DNA of 64,000 bases from Tetmemena sp. SeJ-2015 (taxonomy: Eukaryota > Ciliophora > Spirotrichea > Sporadotrichida > Oxytrichidae). Below the pieces are notes generated by a model. That model did not search any database. It worked only from the letters and a program-made list of their open reading frames with translations, and had not been told where the DNA came from. The DNA is taken from positions 1-64,000 of the forward strand of contig JAJKFJ010021279.1 of NCBI GenBank assembly GCA_027382625.1, given 5' to 3'. Made by a program: the position numbers and the translations under genes. Positions 35,130 to 48,000 of this stretch are shown here, one piece after another (position 1 is the first letter of the stretch; each line of letters opens with the position of its first letter).

Positions 35130-38100
35130 TTAATCTCTGTCTCTCTCGATATTTCTTTTTCTCCTTAATCCAAGTAAAGAAAAAAAGATTTATGACGATT
35201 TTAATGCAAGAGATTTGATCCTTGAGAAAAGTGCTCTATTAGTTGACTGACTACCTGCTCAACAAATCAACATTCTTGATATTCATAATTGAGACTGCCG
35301 AAGAGTCTCCACTATGAGTCTTGGTTCCTTTAAAAGCATCGCCCACCAACAAATCGTTCTTTCCTAACTTAGGTTCAATAACTGGCTTTAAATCATGAAC
35401 AGACTTGTTACCTGGAAGCATATTTTACAAGACTACAGATTGCAAATGCAGCTTTTTATGGAGTCTCATCGTCGTTTTATTCATTTGGTTTGCTGTCTCA
35501 CTTATTGTTATAAAAACTAAGCAAGTTAAGTATTTATTTGGAGATTTTGCTATTGATTTCTTTAAAAACTATTCTAAGACTCTGATCTCTCACTCTTTTC
35601 TGAAATGGACTTGCTAATATTTAAGTTTCCTGTTTCTTGGAAGGGGTCAGTAATTTCCTTTTAAGATTTAATATGTGGAAGAGGCTTTTGTTTATGAGTT
35701 GAGGTCTTTCTCAAATGCTTAAAATCTAATGATGTCCTTTGATTTATGGAGTCTAAATCAGCTTGAGATTTTAACATTTATTAATTAAATTTTTCTTTAC
35801 AAAAATAGATTGCTACTTTGAAAGGTAAGCCTATGACTAACTATGATAAGTTTCTTGCTGGTTCTTTAAATCTGATGCTTGCATCTCCTTGAAAATCTCC
35901 ATTTCCCTCCATGCTTTATTCTTCACAGTCCAATTTGAATTCTTGTCGGCGTAATTGCTGAAAATGCCTTGCTTTCTATTAAAGGGTTTGGGGACTGTCC
36001 AATCAACTTGAAGTAGTTCTCCCTAATCTTAGAAAAGCTATTCATCTGAATTGGAGGAGGGTGTATATCTTGACTGCTATTTAACAATCATACATAAATA
36101 AGAAATGATTAAACTATCAGTAATGCAATTATAGAGCTTAACTTATTGATTGTGAACAACAGCTTGATTTTATTTACCTTGCAAGTGTTCCTTAGAGATG
36201 TTGAAATCTTGGAAATTTCTAAATTAAGCACCAATTAAAACTTATCCATCGAATTCTTTGTGCTTTTAAGGGTCTTCCTAATGATTAACTAAGTGCTCAC
36301 CCTCTTTTTTCTTTTGTAATAAGACTGAGTTTCTAAGAAGTCTTTGGCTTGCTCTCAGTTTATTGTCTTTTGGAATTTCATGGCCTTAGAATAGAAAATT
36401 TTGCTTGTTTGTCCTTTCTGCTTGTAAAAATTTTAGATTAAATACTTTTAATGTAGAGTTTAATAATCCTATATTTTGACTTGAGTCCCTTATGGATTGT
36501 TAGAATTTGTTTGGAAAAGTTTTTGACTTTCATTTCTTCCGATGGCAGACTATCTTTAAAATTCAATAGTCTTAAAATTTGAAGTAGATTCACCACTGTC
36601 TTAAAGATTGAGAATAGACTAGCTCGCTCTCAACAAAGTTTTTGATTTGACTTAATTACTCTAATAACTCCCTCTCTAATCTATTGGATTTTCATTTTTG
36701 GTATTCTCAATAGCCTTTGCTATTTTAAACTGAGTGAGAGACCTCTTTATATAATCCTCATCATTAAGTGGATTAGGCTTGGAGTAGGCGCTCACCAGCT
36801 ACCCTTCGTAACGGAAATAAGTTGGAATCTCATGCGATACTCCGATTGTCTTATCTGGGAAGCACTTCTTTCCGCCTTTTTATTTTGGACTAGGAGGACT
36901 CTTGGATTATCTCTGCTTTTAATTTGCAAGGAAAGATATTTGGAGGTATTGCGGCAACTCTGAAGAACTGGAGTTTGGAATCATTTTTGCACTTTAATTT
37001 CTATTATAATCCTTTTATTACTTCTTAGTTTATATACAGTGATTTATTTAAAATCACAGAGGCAGCTTAAGATTTAATTTACAACATTAATTTCATCATT
37101 TAAAGGGGATAGGTGGTTTATTCCTAAAATTGTCCTCTCTTTCTGCGAGTCTTGTTTAACTGCGAGCACCAGAATAAATTTAAATAAGGATAGATGAATG
37201 CTCTTCTCTTAATCTTGTCAAGTTACCTCTATGCTTTATAAAAACAAATTCTTTTTATATATCATGCTTTAACATGGGCATGAGTTCAATTTCTGGTCCT
37301 CTTTTGTATCCAAACTTCTTAACACTTGGTGTGTTTATCATTGGTAGAATTGTTCCTTTTTCAAAAGCTAGATTTTAAGAAGGGTTTGTTTTATTCTAAA
37401 AAAAAAGAGATATCCAATCTGCTTATAATGAAGAAGAATAATTATTCCTTGACGTCTGCTTTAAATTCCGTCCGGATGCTTGTGTGTTAATTTGATCTAG
37501 TTTATTTTTTATCTAGGACATGACCTCAAACTAATAATCCTCCAGGGCTTCACCCGAGTCTCTTCTGTCTTTTAAAGATTTATTGCTCTTAGTCTAATAA
37601 GTGCGTTGTTCATTCTTAATTAAGTGTAAATAAAGAAGCATAATCTAAACTTATAATTCTATCTTTCATATTTCATTTTCAAATTTTAAAGATCCTAGTC
37701 ATTCAATACACCTTTAAACTTATTTAGATAAAGTATTTATATGTATGTATTGGTGAAGTCGGTATTTTAAGCTCTTAAATGAGATTTAGATCGTTTGGAC
37801 TCTAAGGGATTCTGCTATTCTATGTTTCTATCCTCTTTTCTAAATCCCTCTTCTTCCTCCAGAGTTTATTAATTCGGGCCGCCAGTATCTTGTTTTCTCA
37901 GCCTAGGATTTAAGATATATGAAAGAGAAGTATCTTGATACTCGCTCATATCTAAATAAATTAAAATTTACATTTTAAAAATTAAATAACTTTTTAAATA
38001 TCCCTAGGGGTTAGTTGTGAGCATAAGAATGATTAGCTAGAAAACTCTTATTTCTCAAAGTGGCTGGGATTCTAACCAACCCACTGATTGCTTCTGAAAA

Positions 38101-41100
38101 GAGTTTTCATTAATTCTTTGGTACATATTCGACGATTTATCATTTATGGCAGAGTAAATAAATTAAAGTTGTTCAAAGACCTAAATTAAGAATTTCTAGT
38201 GGGATCGAAACTCATCAAATTTTCATTCATCTAAGGTCTTAGATTATTCCTCAGGTGCTAGATAGATTCTGTTTTAAATTAAGTAAAAAAAAAGATTCTT
38301 GGATTGACAAAATCTATTCCTATCTACCATAGTTTATTCTGTCTAAATCTTAGGAATGATACTCTCCCTACATGCCTTAATCATTATTTTGAAACATTCT
38401 TTTAGCGATACTTGAGAGAAGTGGATTTCTCAACCCATTTAGTCCTGATTTGGAATTGTTTTAACTATATGGAGTTGACCTATCAGCAATATTTGGTAAG
38501 AGTGATAAAAAAAGGTAAATATGTTTTAAATAAAGATCTATCTTCCTTCTCTATTTTACTGGGCTAATTTAATTAAGGTAGTGCCTTGAGTTCATCTAAA
38601 ATTGTTGACTTCGTGTATTTAGCATCAAGAGTTGTTCTTTTAAGTTCATTTTAGACTTTATCTCTTAAGGAACTTAGTTTAGAAGCAGTCTTTTCATGGA
38701 AGCTTTGAAAATCTTCTATTTCTCTATTTCTAAGCAGGTCTATCTTTTCCCTTTCTCTTTATCTATCTTGCTCTAGTCTTGCGGACTTCTCTCTCGCTTC
38801 TTTCATTCTCGTTTTGAGATCTGAATTCTTCTACACTGATAAATGCGTCTAATAATCCTCACTTTTTGAATAAGGATCTAAAGTTGAATTGTTTAGATTA
38901 TGAATGCTTTATTTCAATAACTTAAGATGCTAAGATATAGGATCGTTTTAGGTGTTTCTAGTTTGAATATCTTATGGAAAAGCTTAAAGCTAAAACTGAT
39001 AAGATGAATCTCTTATTCCATTTAGCTTGTTTTCCGATTCTTTAATCTTCTCTTAAAATATTTAGTCCCATTTCTTTGCCTCGTTTCCTATTTATTGCTC
39101 AAAATGCATATATTCATCATTTATCTTAGATCTCTATTCCTTCACATTTTCTTCATAATGATTATTTTGAGCTTACTGCTCGCCCTATAGATCGCATAAC
39201 ATCTTACTTTCTTCTCTCCGCAGTTTATCTAATTTAATCTACTTCTCTAGACCTTCTAAGTTTTAGATCCTAGTTCTCTTTATCCTTTATAAAGTTAAGG
39301 TGCGACTCTATACTCTAAACCATATTCCTTTGATTGGAAGGGGAATCCCTTGGCAGATTTCTACTAAACGTGAAGCCACCATGATCTTCCTGATATATAT
39401 CTAAGCTCTCCTGATTTTGAGATGACACCCTATCAATAAGGAAATTTTCATCGAATTTTTCCAAGTCTCTCTATCTCTTTTGCTGATCATACTCTCCTAA
39501 ATCTAAAAGGAGCTTTGCAGTTTGACTTTACTTCATTTCCATAAGCTCACTTACATGCACTACTTTCTATCGAAGATTATCCTCTTTTTCTAGCTCACTA
39601 CGGATGTCAGGAATCTTCAGAGGAGGAAGTGCATTTATTTAAATTGGGACGATAGCATCTTCAATCCTGCCTCTATCGGCTTGCAAATTCTTTGAGATTA
39701 TCTCCTAGAGTCTCATGGTCTACTTTAAATGCTTGCTCCATTTCCAAGGATCTTCTTATCTCTAAATTAGCCTAGTCTTAAAACTGAGATTTGTTGATGC
39801 ATTTGTTAAACTCTGGCCACTGACTAAACAAAGGGTGGTTCTTGGCATGATCGCATGCATCCTTACCAGTTGCATCTCTAAGATGTAGTTCAGCCCCTTT
39901 CTAAATCAGGAACCTCACTGCCTCTTAGTGGCCCCTAGGAGAATGCATATGATCAAAGATGTCTGATTATCCTTATTCTGATGGTTTATAGATGCCTGTC
40001 GAGAGAGAAGCTTAGAAGCGAATTCTAAGTTTCCCTTCATCAGATATTTTGTAAGCAGTGTCAAGCCTTTGCGATCTTCAGTATCTAAATACTTAACTCT
40101 CAAAGTAAGATAGTTGACTATCTCATCTTGCTCAATAAAAATAATATGGGCAGCAAAGTGAATGGGGTCATAACCCTCTTTACTAAATATGCTGTCAAAA
40201 GTGCACCCAGCGTCACAAATTAGCTCAATCACCTTTAGGTATCCCTGCTTAATTGCGAAGAATATTGGAGAGCATTCTTCTTAATTAGGATCCAGTAAAC
40301 TTATGCTAGCTCTCCTTTCGATTAAATACTTTACCACTTCGAGTTTCCTCTATTTTATATAGACAAATTAATTTATATTAAGGTAATTTGAAGAAAATAA
40401 GATTAATCTTTACTATAAGTTAGAGAAGGTTTCCATATTTTACAAACTCTCTTAGATTGAATAAATAATAAATGCCTCTCGTAAATCATTAAGATTTCTT
40501 TGAAAACTTTTTCTAATTTATCTCATCTTCTATTCATATAATTATTTACCTTTAGCTACATAAAGAGGATTTATTCCCTAAGGAGAAGTATAATTGATAT
40601 CGGCACCAGCCTTGTAGAGCATATCTAAGATCCTTAAATTTCCAGTATAAGCAGCTATTCCTACAGCCGTTACACCATTATTTTTGGGAATGTTGAGAGG
40701 ATACCTTATGTCGAGCAGTGCAGAGACTATCGTTTCATTGCTCTTTTTTACAGCCATGTGTAATGCATTCGACCCATTCTAGTTTTTAGCTAAAATGTCT
40801 ACTCCTTTAGAAATCATCAGCTTCATTATCTAAAAACAGTTTAAAAAATGTAATTAATTTAGAGGGTTTAAACTTACCTCAACTTGAGAGTAGAAAGCTG
40901 AAATCCAAAAAGCATTAACTCCATTCTTATCTGATTTCTGCATGTTTGTTCTGGGATTTTACGAAATCAAGGAAACAATCTCTTTACTGTAAGGTTAAAC
41001 AACTTAATTTTGCTTACTCTCCTCTCGCACAAGCTATTAGTAATGGAAACACACCTTCTGAATTTATCTCGAAGTTCAAATCATTAACATCATGGCCATT

Positions 41101-41379
41101 CAATTTTATAAAAAGGTCTTTATCTCCTTTCTCAACAGCTTCCACAATTTAGCATTACCTCATAGAGAGTTTCTTTTTATATTCAGGACTCATGAGCAAA
41201 TTATCAGGTAATATGATTTTTGAAGGTTTATCGTCATCAGCTTTATATAGCCCGTCTTTTTAGTTAGGCCATATCTAATTCATTTACTATTGCTACTATA
41301 TCCATGAATTCTATTTGGGCTGATGATTTCTTCTAAAAGAGCCTTGATTCTGTTAAAACTCCTCATTATTATTATTCAT
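35095..41379 (-). CDS. Ankyrin-repeat, coiled-coil and disordered protein
   Basis: A large unidentified protein starting MNNNNEEFQQNQGSFRRN. Ankyrin repeats span about 39.85-41.15 kb (GVFPLLIACARGE, NGSNALHMAVKKSNETIVSA, NNGVTAVGIAAYTGNLRIL, GINPLYVAAKG, GYDPIHFAAHI, DRKGLTLLTKYLMKGNLEFA, KDNQTSLIICILLGA, HLRDATGKDACDHAKNHPL). A charged coiled-coil follows (about 38.55-39.7 kb; RQREREKIDLLRNREIEDFQ). The rest (about 35.1-38.0 kb) is disordered, rich in K, S, N and Q. Raw sequence suggests two genes abutting at ATGA (37946-37949); a 50-bp IES with pointer ATATC joins them as PRDMSEYQDTSLSYILNP. Intron-like GTAAGTTTAAACCC occurs near 40876. Several phase changes in the disordered part are unresolved. 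Confidence 0.6.
37948..38002. other. IES, pointer ATATC (GATAT)
   Basis: 50 bp of A/T-rich DNA where one minus frame ends at TGA and the next appears to start at an overlapping ATG. Joining GATAT gives QLTPRDMSEYQDTSLSYI, fusing the two. Confidence 0.7.
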
Positions 41380-41504
41380 GTTTGACTTTTAAATTATTCA
41401 TTATATTCTAAGAAATGTTATGGTGAATAGAGAACGCATCAAATTTAGAATTTAAGAATGTATAAAGATATGATTGCTCTAAAATGAAAGCTGCTATTCG
41501 AATG

Positions 41505-44121
41505 GTTTCATACAAATTCCTTAGCGCACAGGCCTAAAATGGCTGCGCTCAGAACTAATTCCATACCTAGGAATCCGAAGAAGGCTACTTTGTATAGTGT
41601 AGAGGCTCTAAACAACTCCTTTCTGTAAAACTTGCTGAACACCTTCTTATCTAAATCGTCATCTTCTTCCTCTTCTATTAGGCTAGTGTCATCCTCACCG
41701 TTGTTCCTATTATTCAAAAGACAGATACTTTGAGATTATTTAAAATATTCAAGTTGACATGAACGATTGCTTCATTCTATTGTTGCGAGCCAAGCAGTCT
41801 CTGATTCATGTTGCCACCGTTGGTGTCATCTAAATCTTCAATAGAATCTTGAGTTTCATCAACTGAGATACTCATTATAATTAAATTTCTAATTGAATTA
41901 AATGCAAGATATTGATGTTGTTTTGTTATCTAGTAGCTGCGTTATCCTAAGTAGCAGCTGGAGATGATTTGCTTCTCTCTTGCTGAGATGCGAGTGGGTT
42001 TGCTTCTTGAAGCTTGCTTTCCTCATCGTTTTAGTTGCTTCTCCTGTTCCTCTCACTTTCCTATTGGATAGATCCTCTTGGATGAGTGGTGCTCGTGAAA
42101 GAGGAAGTAGCTGAGTGTCTCGCACTAGCTCTCTGGCTTTGACTGTCATTAGGGTTGTCTTTTTTTCTAAGAGCAAATACGAAAATCACCATCAGTAGAG
42201 CAACGTGGTACACGAAAATCCAAATGGGAGGTGCAAGAAGGATGAAATCTTGAACTAACAACAGGAAGTAGATTACAAATACGTACACCTGGATGAATTT
42301 AAGTCTGATGAATCTGCACTTGCAGTTTATCAAGTAGAATCCAAGAATTACTAAAGTCAGGAGGAGCTCTATGACGTGCTTGATAGCTATGATAGTTTTC
42401 ATCACTCTATCATTGTTAGGGTTCTGTGGGTCTTCTGGATCAATTGGCTTCAAATCTCCGTCTTCAGGAGTGCTATGCAAAAAGTCTTCATTGTTAAACA
42501 CTGGAAGTGCTTGAGACTTGACCTCTAAGAGCTGCAGAACCTTGTTTCTCAAAGCCTCTACATCTCCTCTTTCCTACACATTTAATGTCTTGTCTTTTCT
42601 CTGCTGAATCAATATCTCTATGTTGGAGAGTTGAGTGTCGACATACTATCACATATTTTATAAAAGTGAATAGAGTATTTGACAAATTGGTTTGTGGAAT
42701 AGTATTCCTTCTTGAGTTCATCGCTCATTAAGTCTTTGAGGTTTCCATTGATCTCTGATTGAATGCTATCGATGGTCTGCTTGATTAAATCTCTGGTCAA
42801 ATCAAAGTCTAAGAGAGTGACTTGGTTGTAGATTGAGAGCAAATCTAAGTTATCACTATTTTTTACCTTCATCTTCTTGACTTGGATGTTGAAGTGCTTT
42901 GAGACTTGCCCAGAGTTAGGGTCTTCATTACTAGAAGCAGATAAGTCAACTTAATCCTAAAATCAGCAGTAAATTTTAAATATCCTTGAGGTTTGAAATG
43001 ACGTCGGAGATTTTCTCTTAGTTTGCAATCTGCCCATAGAGAGTGAACTGAGTAAGGGAACTATTTTTCAAAGTCACAGGCACGAAGACGCTCTCACCCA
43101 GTACTGTCATAGAAATAAACTAAGCTGCAAAGCAATAAATAACGTCAATATTTCACCCAAAAAGTAACAAGGATAATTATAAAACAATCGAAGAGTAAGA
43201 AAGGTAAAGATGAGTTTGATGGGAATATTATCTAGTTTACCTTCTGGGTGTTTGAAGACGTCAGAGTTAATGAGGTTGAAGAAACTGTTGACTATTTTGA
43301 TTTGTGTTGCTGAGTCCTGATCTTCATCCACATATACATAGTTGCCTCCCTGAGTTCCAAAGTTAATAATCTTGCTCATTAGTTGCGTATCTGGCTGGGA
43401 GATTCCTATAGTTGAAAATCTGCTGAAAACGCCATTCTCTTTCAGATAATCTTAATCAATAGAAATGAAAACCCAGCTGAATGCGAATAAATCTTCAAGA
43501 CTTTCAACTTCCTCGTCAGTATACTGAGGGTAAGAATCCTAACCATCACTGAGCAGAGTAGATATACACTGTTGTGTAATTGTTCTCCTTAATTGCATCC
43601 AAGATATCTATCCATTATATTATAAACTCAGTCCTCTACTTTTTTAATCTTTGAAGGCGAGATAGAAGCCAGTGTCTCCTCCTGGCTGTGAGTAGTCGTT
43701 GATGAACTGCTAAACATCATCTTAACTAGTGCACTTTTGAATGGCTGACTCATCGTCGAAGAAGCTCACCCAAAGTGGGACTCTTGTAGTCTCATTAGGA
43801 TTTGAGGTGGCCTGATTCGTGAAGAACTTCTGGCTTGCAGCGAGTAGAGCGGCCCTGGCAACTTCTATCCTCTTGGAAGTTCCAAGCATGGTGTTCATGG
43901 ATCCACTTTTATCAATCGACACGAATACAGCTGTTGTGGCTGAAATAATTTAATTATACAAAAGGAGATGCTGCTATTTGTTGCTAGTAAGAATCCCAGG
44001 AGGTCTTGTTTAGATTTAGTTGAATATCAGAAGCAGCCATGTCATTCGCTATCTAGCTATACAAAATACTTCCTGTCAAGTCATAATCATTCTTCAGGAA
44101 GTCTGACAGACTGCCAATCAT
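41505..44121 (-). CDS. Von Willebrand factor A domain membrane protein
   Basis: Starts MIGSLSDFLKNDYDLTGSI. A vWA domain follows: ATTAVFVSIDKSGSMNTM holds the MIDAS metal site (DxSxS, about 43.89-43.92 kb), with later landmarks VPLWVSFFDDES, PGGDTGFYLAFK, and FSTIGIS to GGNYVYVDEDQDSATQ. At least four hydrophobic helices come next (IELLLTLVILGFYLI, VYVFVIYFLLLVQDFILLAP, WIFVYHVALLMVIFVFAL and, near the end, FFGFLGMELVLSAAILGLC), separated by acidic and serine-rich linkers. vWA domains bind protein ligands through the metal; the ligand is unknown, and an alpha2-delta-like role is only a guess. Raw sequence suggests a second small gene at 41505-41875 overlapping by ATGA. Two IESs (35 and 41 bp) fuse it to the vWA frame. 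Stop TGA 41505-41507. Confidence 0.8.
41711..41752. other. IES, pointer TATTCAA (TTGAATA)
   Basis: 35 bp with an exact 7-bp repeat near the 3' end of the vWA gene. Excision gives AIVHVNLNNRNNGEDDTSL in place of a TGA. Confidence 0.85.
41866..41911. other. IES, pointer AGATA (TATCT)
   Basis: 41 bp covering an apparent TGA/ATG overlap. Joining TATCT gives QNNINISVDETQDSIEDL and merges two apparent genes. Confidence 0.8.
43939..43973. other. IES, pointer GCTG (CAGC)
   Basis: 31 bp directly upstream of the vWA MIDAS strand. Excision gives QQIAATTAVFVSIDKSGSM. Confidence 0.92.
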
Positions 44122-44454
44122 TTCTTTAATCTCAAATGAATTTTAATAACATTTATCGTTAAATGCTGAAAGCTAAATTTGATGAATGAAAAAGGAAGTT
44201 ACTTGTTTGTGAGAGAGAAAGATTTATGGATAGAGCAGATACAATAGTCAACAAAGATACTTTGGATAATAGGGTTGCAGGTCTGGGCCTATTAGGAACT
44301 GATGTCATTTATTATAAATATTATAGCAACTACTTTCTATCAATCTTTTGAGGGTTACAGATAATTTATGTCTTCTTACCTTATAAAAGTAAAGGGAAAA
44401 TGAACAGCTAAGAGTTGTAATTAAATTTGAATTTAAATGGAAGTCTAACAGTAA
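44122..44454. other. Intergenic spacer between divergent genes
   Basis: Moderately AT-rich DNA between the vWA gene (-) and the small coiled-coil gene (+). No defined regulatory motif seen. Confidence 0.4.
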
Positions 44455-45076
44455 ATGGGTGGATACCCTCCCTCTCTTACTCACATCTATGATACTTCAA
44501 GCAACAACATCCACTCACCACTCGTAGTTTTCTTGTTCTAATAAGCCTAACCAATTTTTTAGACTCCCTCTTACTCTGGATTCCCTCAAACCACTTAAAG
44601 TAGAGACAGTAACCACTATAAGCACCCCTTCCCTTTAAGTGATGCCTCCTAGCCGGACGCTAGCGAGATACCTTACATTCAAGAATTGGCAGCCAATAAC
44701 TCCCTAAACTTGACTGGAGCAGGCCTGACTGGCTTTATTGGAGGTGCTTAAGATAGACAAGGCTATACTAATGCCTCTTAATTTTAACAAAGAACAGGCT
44801 TTAACAACAATAACCTCGAAGATGATGAAGAGGAGGCCTATATGGGTAAAGGAGTTATGTGATTTTAAGTTTTTATAGAAAATGAGTTCAAGGAAGAGAC
44901 AGATAAGTTCATGCAAGATATAATGACCTATTCTAAATAGCTTGCTGTAAAATTTAGACTAGTTAAATTTATAGATTGAGGAATTGATTGGAGACTTGAG
45001 AAAAGACTAGCAAAGTTAGCAAGCGTTGCTTATTAGAACTTTAGAACTTATGAGAGACAATAAAATATCGGTTTGA
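44455..45076 (+). CDS. Small protein with C-terminal coiled coil, unrecognised
   Basis: Not recognised. Starts MGGYPPSLTHIYDTSSNN, followed by a proline-, serine- and glutamine-rich region, then LTGAGLTGFIGGAQDRQ, an acidic patch (LEDDEEEA), and a C-terminal helix likely to form a coiled coil (FKEETDKFMQDIMTYSKQIE, then ELIGDLRKDQQSQQALLIRT). It ends DNKISV before TGA 45074-45076. Two very short IESs (15 and 34 bp) must be removed to keep this frame, and the resulting helix has regular heptads, which supports the reconstruction. Length about 190 residues. Confidence 0.65.
44853..44871. other. Very short IES, pointer AGTT
   Basis: 15 bp containing an in-frame TGA but not changing the frame. 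Removal gives MGKGVFIENEFKEETD. One of the shortest in the window. Confidence 0.6.
44937..44974. other. IES, pointer ATAG
   Basis: 34 bp. Excision joins DIMTYSKQ to IEELIGDLRKDQ, producing a continuous coiled coil. Confidence 0.8.
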
Positions 45077-45099
45077 TTATGAAGTTAACACATTAGCAA

Positions 45100-48000
45100 T
45101 ATTTCATATTTTAAACATCTTCAATCATCATTATAATTGTTCCCCACTATTTAAAGTCTTCTTGTGCTAGTTTGACATATTTCTCTTTTAAGCCTGTCTA
45201 TTATCAAGTCTAGACTTAGAGACAAGAGCGATGCCCTTTGCAGTAAGCACCTAATGCTGTTGATTGTCAAAGCTACTGCTGTTATTTGAATATATCCCAT
45301 ATTCATTTGACCCTTGATTATCTACAATCTTTCGCTAGTTCATATTCATACCCTTAGTTCTGTTCATCTCTAACTGTTGTTGCTATGATAAGTTCGAATC
45401 GTTCTCTTAAATACTCAATAAAGAAAAGCTACCGCCTCCAAAAGCCTAATTCTATTTGGGGATTAGCCTGTTCAAATCAATCGGATCTCTACTTTGCTCT
45501 CTCTAAGTGCTTTGAAGTACAATCGAATTTATATTTTGTGATGGAGGCATTTAGTAATCTACATCATGAGTTTGAGTGCCACTCTATACTTTGCTATCTT
45601 CTTGCATATGCAACTATTCAAGAGTATTCTAGCTTTCCATTTCATTAAGAATATTTTTCTAAATAATCTGAGTATCAATGAGACTCACAGATCTATTAAC
45701 ATCTCTCAGACTTTACTTATTAAACTAGGTTGTACTATTGAGGGATTTCTTAGCTGTGCTCTAGAGACTTGAGAGAATATTTGCACTCTTTTGAGCTTGG
45801 TAAAACTCCTACAAGTCTTTGAATATCTTTGAACCTGTCAAATTTTTCTCCTTAAATGGATAGCTAGTGTTTTAAACTACATCTTAGGCATTTGCTCATT
45901 AGAGTCACTAGCATCTTATTGAACTTCTTGCATTGAAAGTAAACTTCCCCGATACTAAATGTGCTATGAGCCACTTTCATGACTTGCTTTCATAAGAGCC
46001 TCTCTATTAGAGGTGCTCATTCTAAGATTACTGTTATGGCTATTCAAAATTATCCTCCTGGGATGAGGTCTACTTTCAATTGACTTAACCGAAGTAGTCT
46101 CTTCAAAAAGACTGAGCTGCTTGTAGCTCCTCCATTTTCTTTTGATGCATCGATGATCTGTAGACCTACGATTTATTGCTATTGAGTGAAGGGAGTTTCT
46201 AGTGGTATCTATTGCTAGAAGATCCAAGAATGTTTAAGCCTAAAGCTGCTCCTCCTGCTGAGTTCATATTTACCACATTTCTACTTGTCTGATAAGATGT
46301 GGTTGGCACTGATCTAAAGTCCAAGGATTAGTTTATGAAGGAACCATTCATAGCTGAATTTTTTAAAGCCCCTGTAAATGATGAGTCTTGCGTTTCTTGA
46401 TGCTGTATTTAGTTTGGCCTTTCAGCAGACGACATAAAGTTAACTCTTCTTGAATGGGATGAATAAATTTCACCTCCACTATTTCGATCTATAGCAGTAG
46501 TCCTCTCCGTAGAATTATTTCTGTCATCTTTAAGAGCGATAGATGAGACCAAAATTTTGTTTATAGGATGCTAATTATCAAGCGGGCTTCCTTGTATTTC
46601 TTCTCTAATGTGATCATCTGTTGAATTTTCTACTTATCTAGTAAGAGATATGTATTCTACTAGACAAGACAACTGAAATATTTAATGAAAATTCTTCTAA
46701 TATGCTTACAAGTTTGGCCATAGACTCAAAAGAGGAATCAGCTTACAATTTGAATTGAATCAACTCTTCAACTTTGATTTATTCCTCAGCCGCTTGTTTG
46801 AGTGCATCCTTGTTATCCCTTTTCAATCTCTTAGCAATAATTTCAATCTCCGTGTGCAGTTAGGATATATACTCTCTACTCTCTTTTATTTCATTCAAGA
46901 ACGCTTCTTTCTCCCATTTTTATTGACTCTCAATATCTCGCTTCAACGCATCAACTTAAACTTAGAATCGCTTTGCAGACTCTTAAATTTAATTATCCAC
47001 TCTAAAATGTGTGACAGATTGGAATTCTTACATAGTTGGGATACTATCAACTTTAGTTTTCATTTCTTCTAATTCATCAAGACCAAAACCTATTCTCTAA
47101 AACAATTTTAATAGTCAAGAGCTTACAGAAACTGGGATTTAGTGATCACTTGTAAGTAAGCGACTGCCGCTTCTCATGTTGAGCCTATCAGTGTCAGTAT
47201 CTAGTCCTGATTTTGCATGAAGTTGCAACTGTTAGTAGTGCATAGTCACTTGCTGTTAAATGAAATTCATAACTGACGCTCTTCTCCTTTCATTCTGTTA
47301 AAACTAAGCCTACTGTAGCTTTGGGAATCTCTTGCTCGTAGCTCCGCTTTTGCTTGACTTAGGAGTTAAAGACTGTATCATGATGTCAGGCAAGCCTCCA
47401 ACTGCATTCTCCCTGCGTTAGAATTAACTTGGCTGCTCTAGCTCTTTTAATCTCCATCCTCCTGAGTATCTAAGTTAGGAGGTTGCACTTAATTTTTCGA
47501 TTTTTAACTTTGTTCATTGTTATCTTCATCTTCTTGACTCTCTTCCTCTATGTCTCCCAAATCTGTGTTCATTTACTTAATTTTATCGAGTAAATTAGCA
47601 ACTCCGTTATCCATTAGAAGTATTTGATGGAGCTCATCAAACTTTTTCTTTTCTACCTCTTCAAGTAGCTCTCTTTACTTTCCTCCGAGTACCTCATTCA
47701 ATATTTCAGATATCTAAGACTATGTACGGATAGGTACGTATTTAAACTAAATGAGAAATTTCGAAACGGATGATAAACTATTTTTATTTAATATTTCTCT
47801 ATGAAATTTTCAATAGTGAGAATTTAATTATCCTTGATATCTATCCTGTGATTTATGGAAGTTATATCCTCAATTACCCCTGCGTATTTGCTTTCGAATT
47901 CACTTGCTTGTAGTTTTTAAACGTTAAAAGTCTAGATATCCATAGACAGCTGTTCGTATTCAAGTCTGTATTATGAAAGTTACTATTGAAGCGACTCTTG

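Noticed and set aside
35095..37949. Separate disordered-protein gene starting MSEYQDTS
   Set aside because: Pointer GATAT joins it to the upstream ankyrin/coiled-coil frame; kept as one gene with moderate confidence.
41505..41875. Separate small gene overlapping the vWA gene by ATGA
   Set aside because: Removing the IESs at 41866-41911 and 41711-41752 joins it in frame to the vWA protein.
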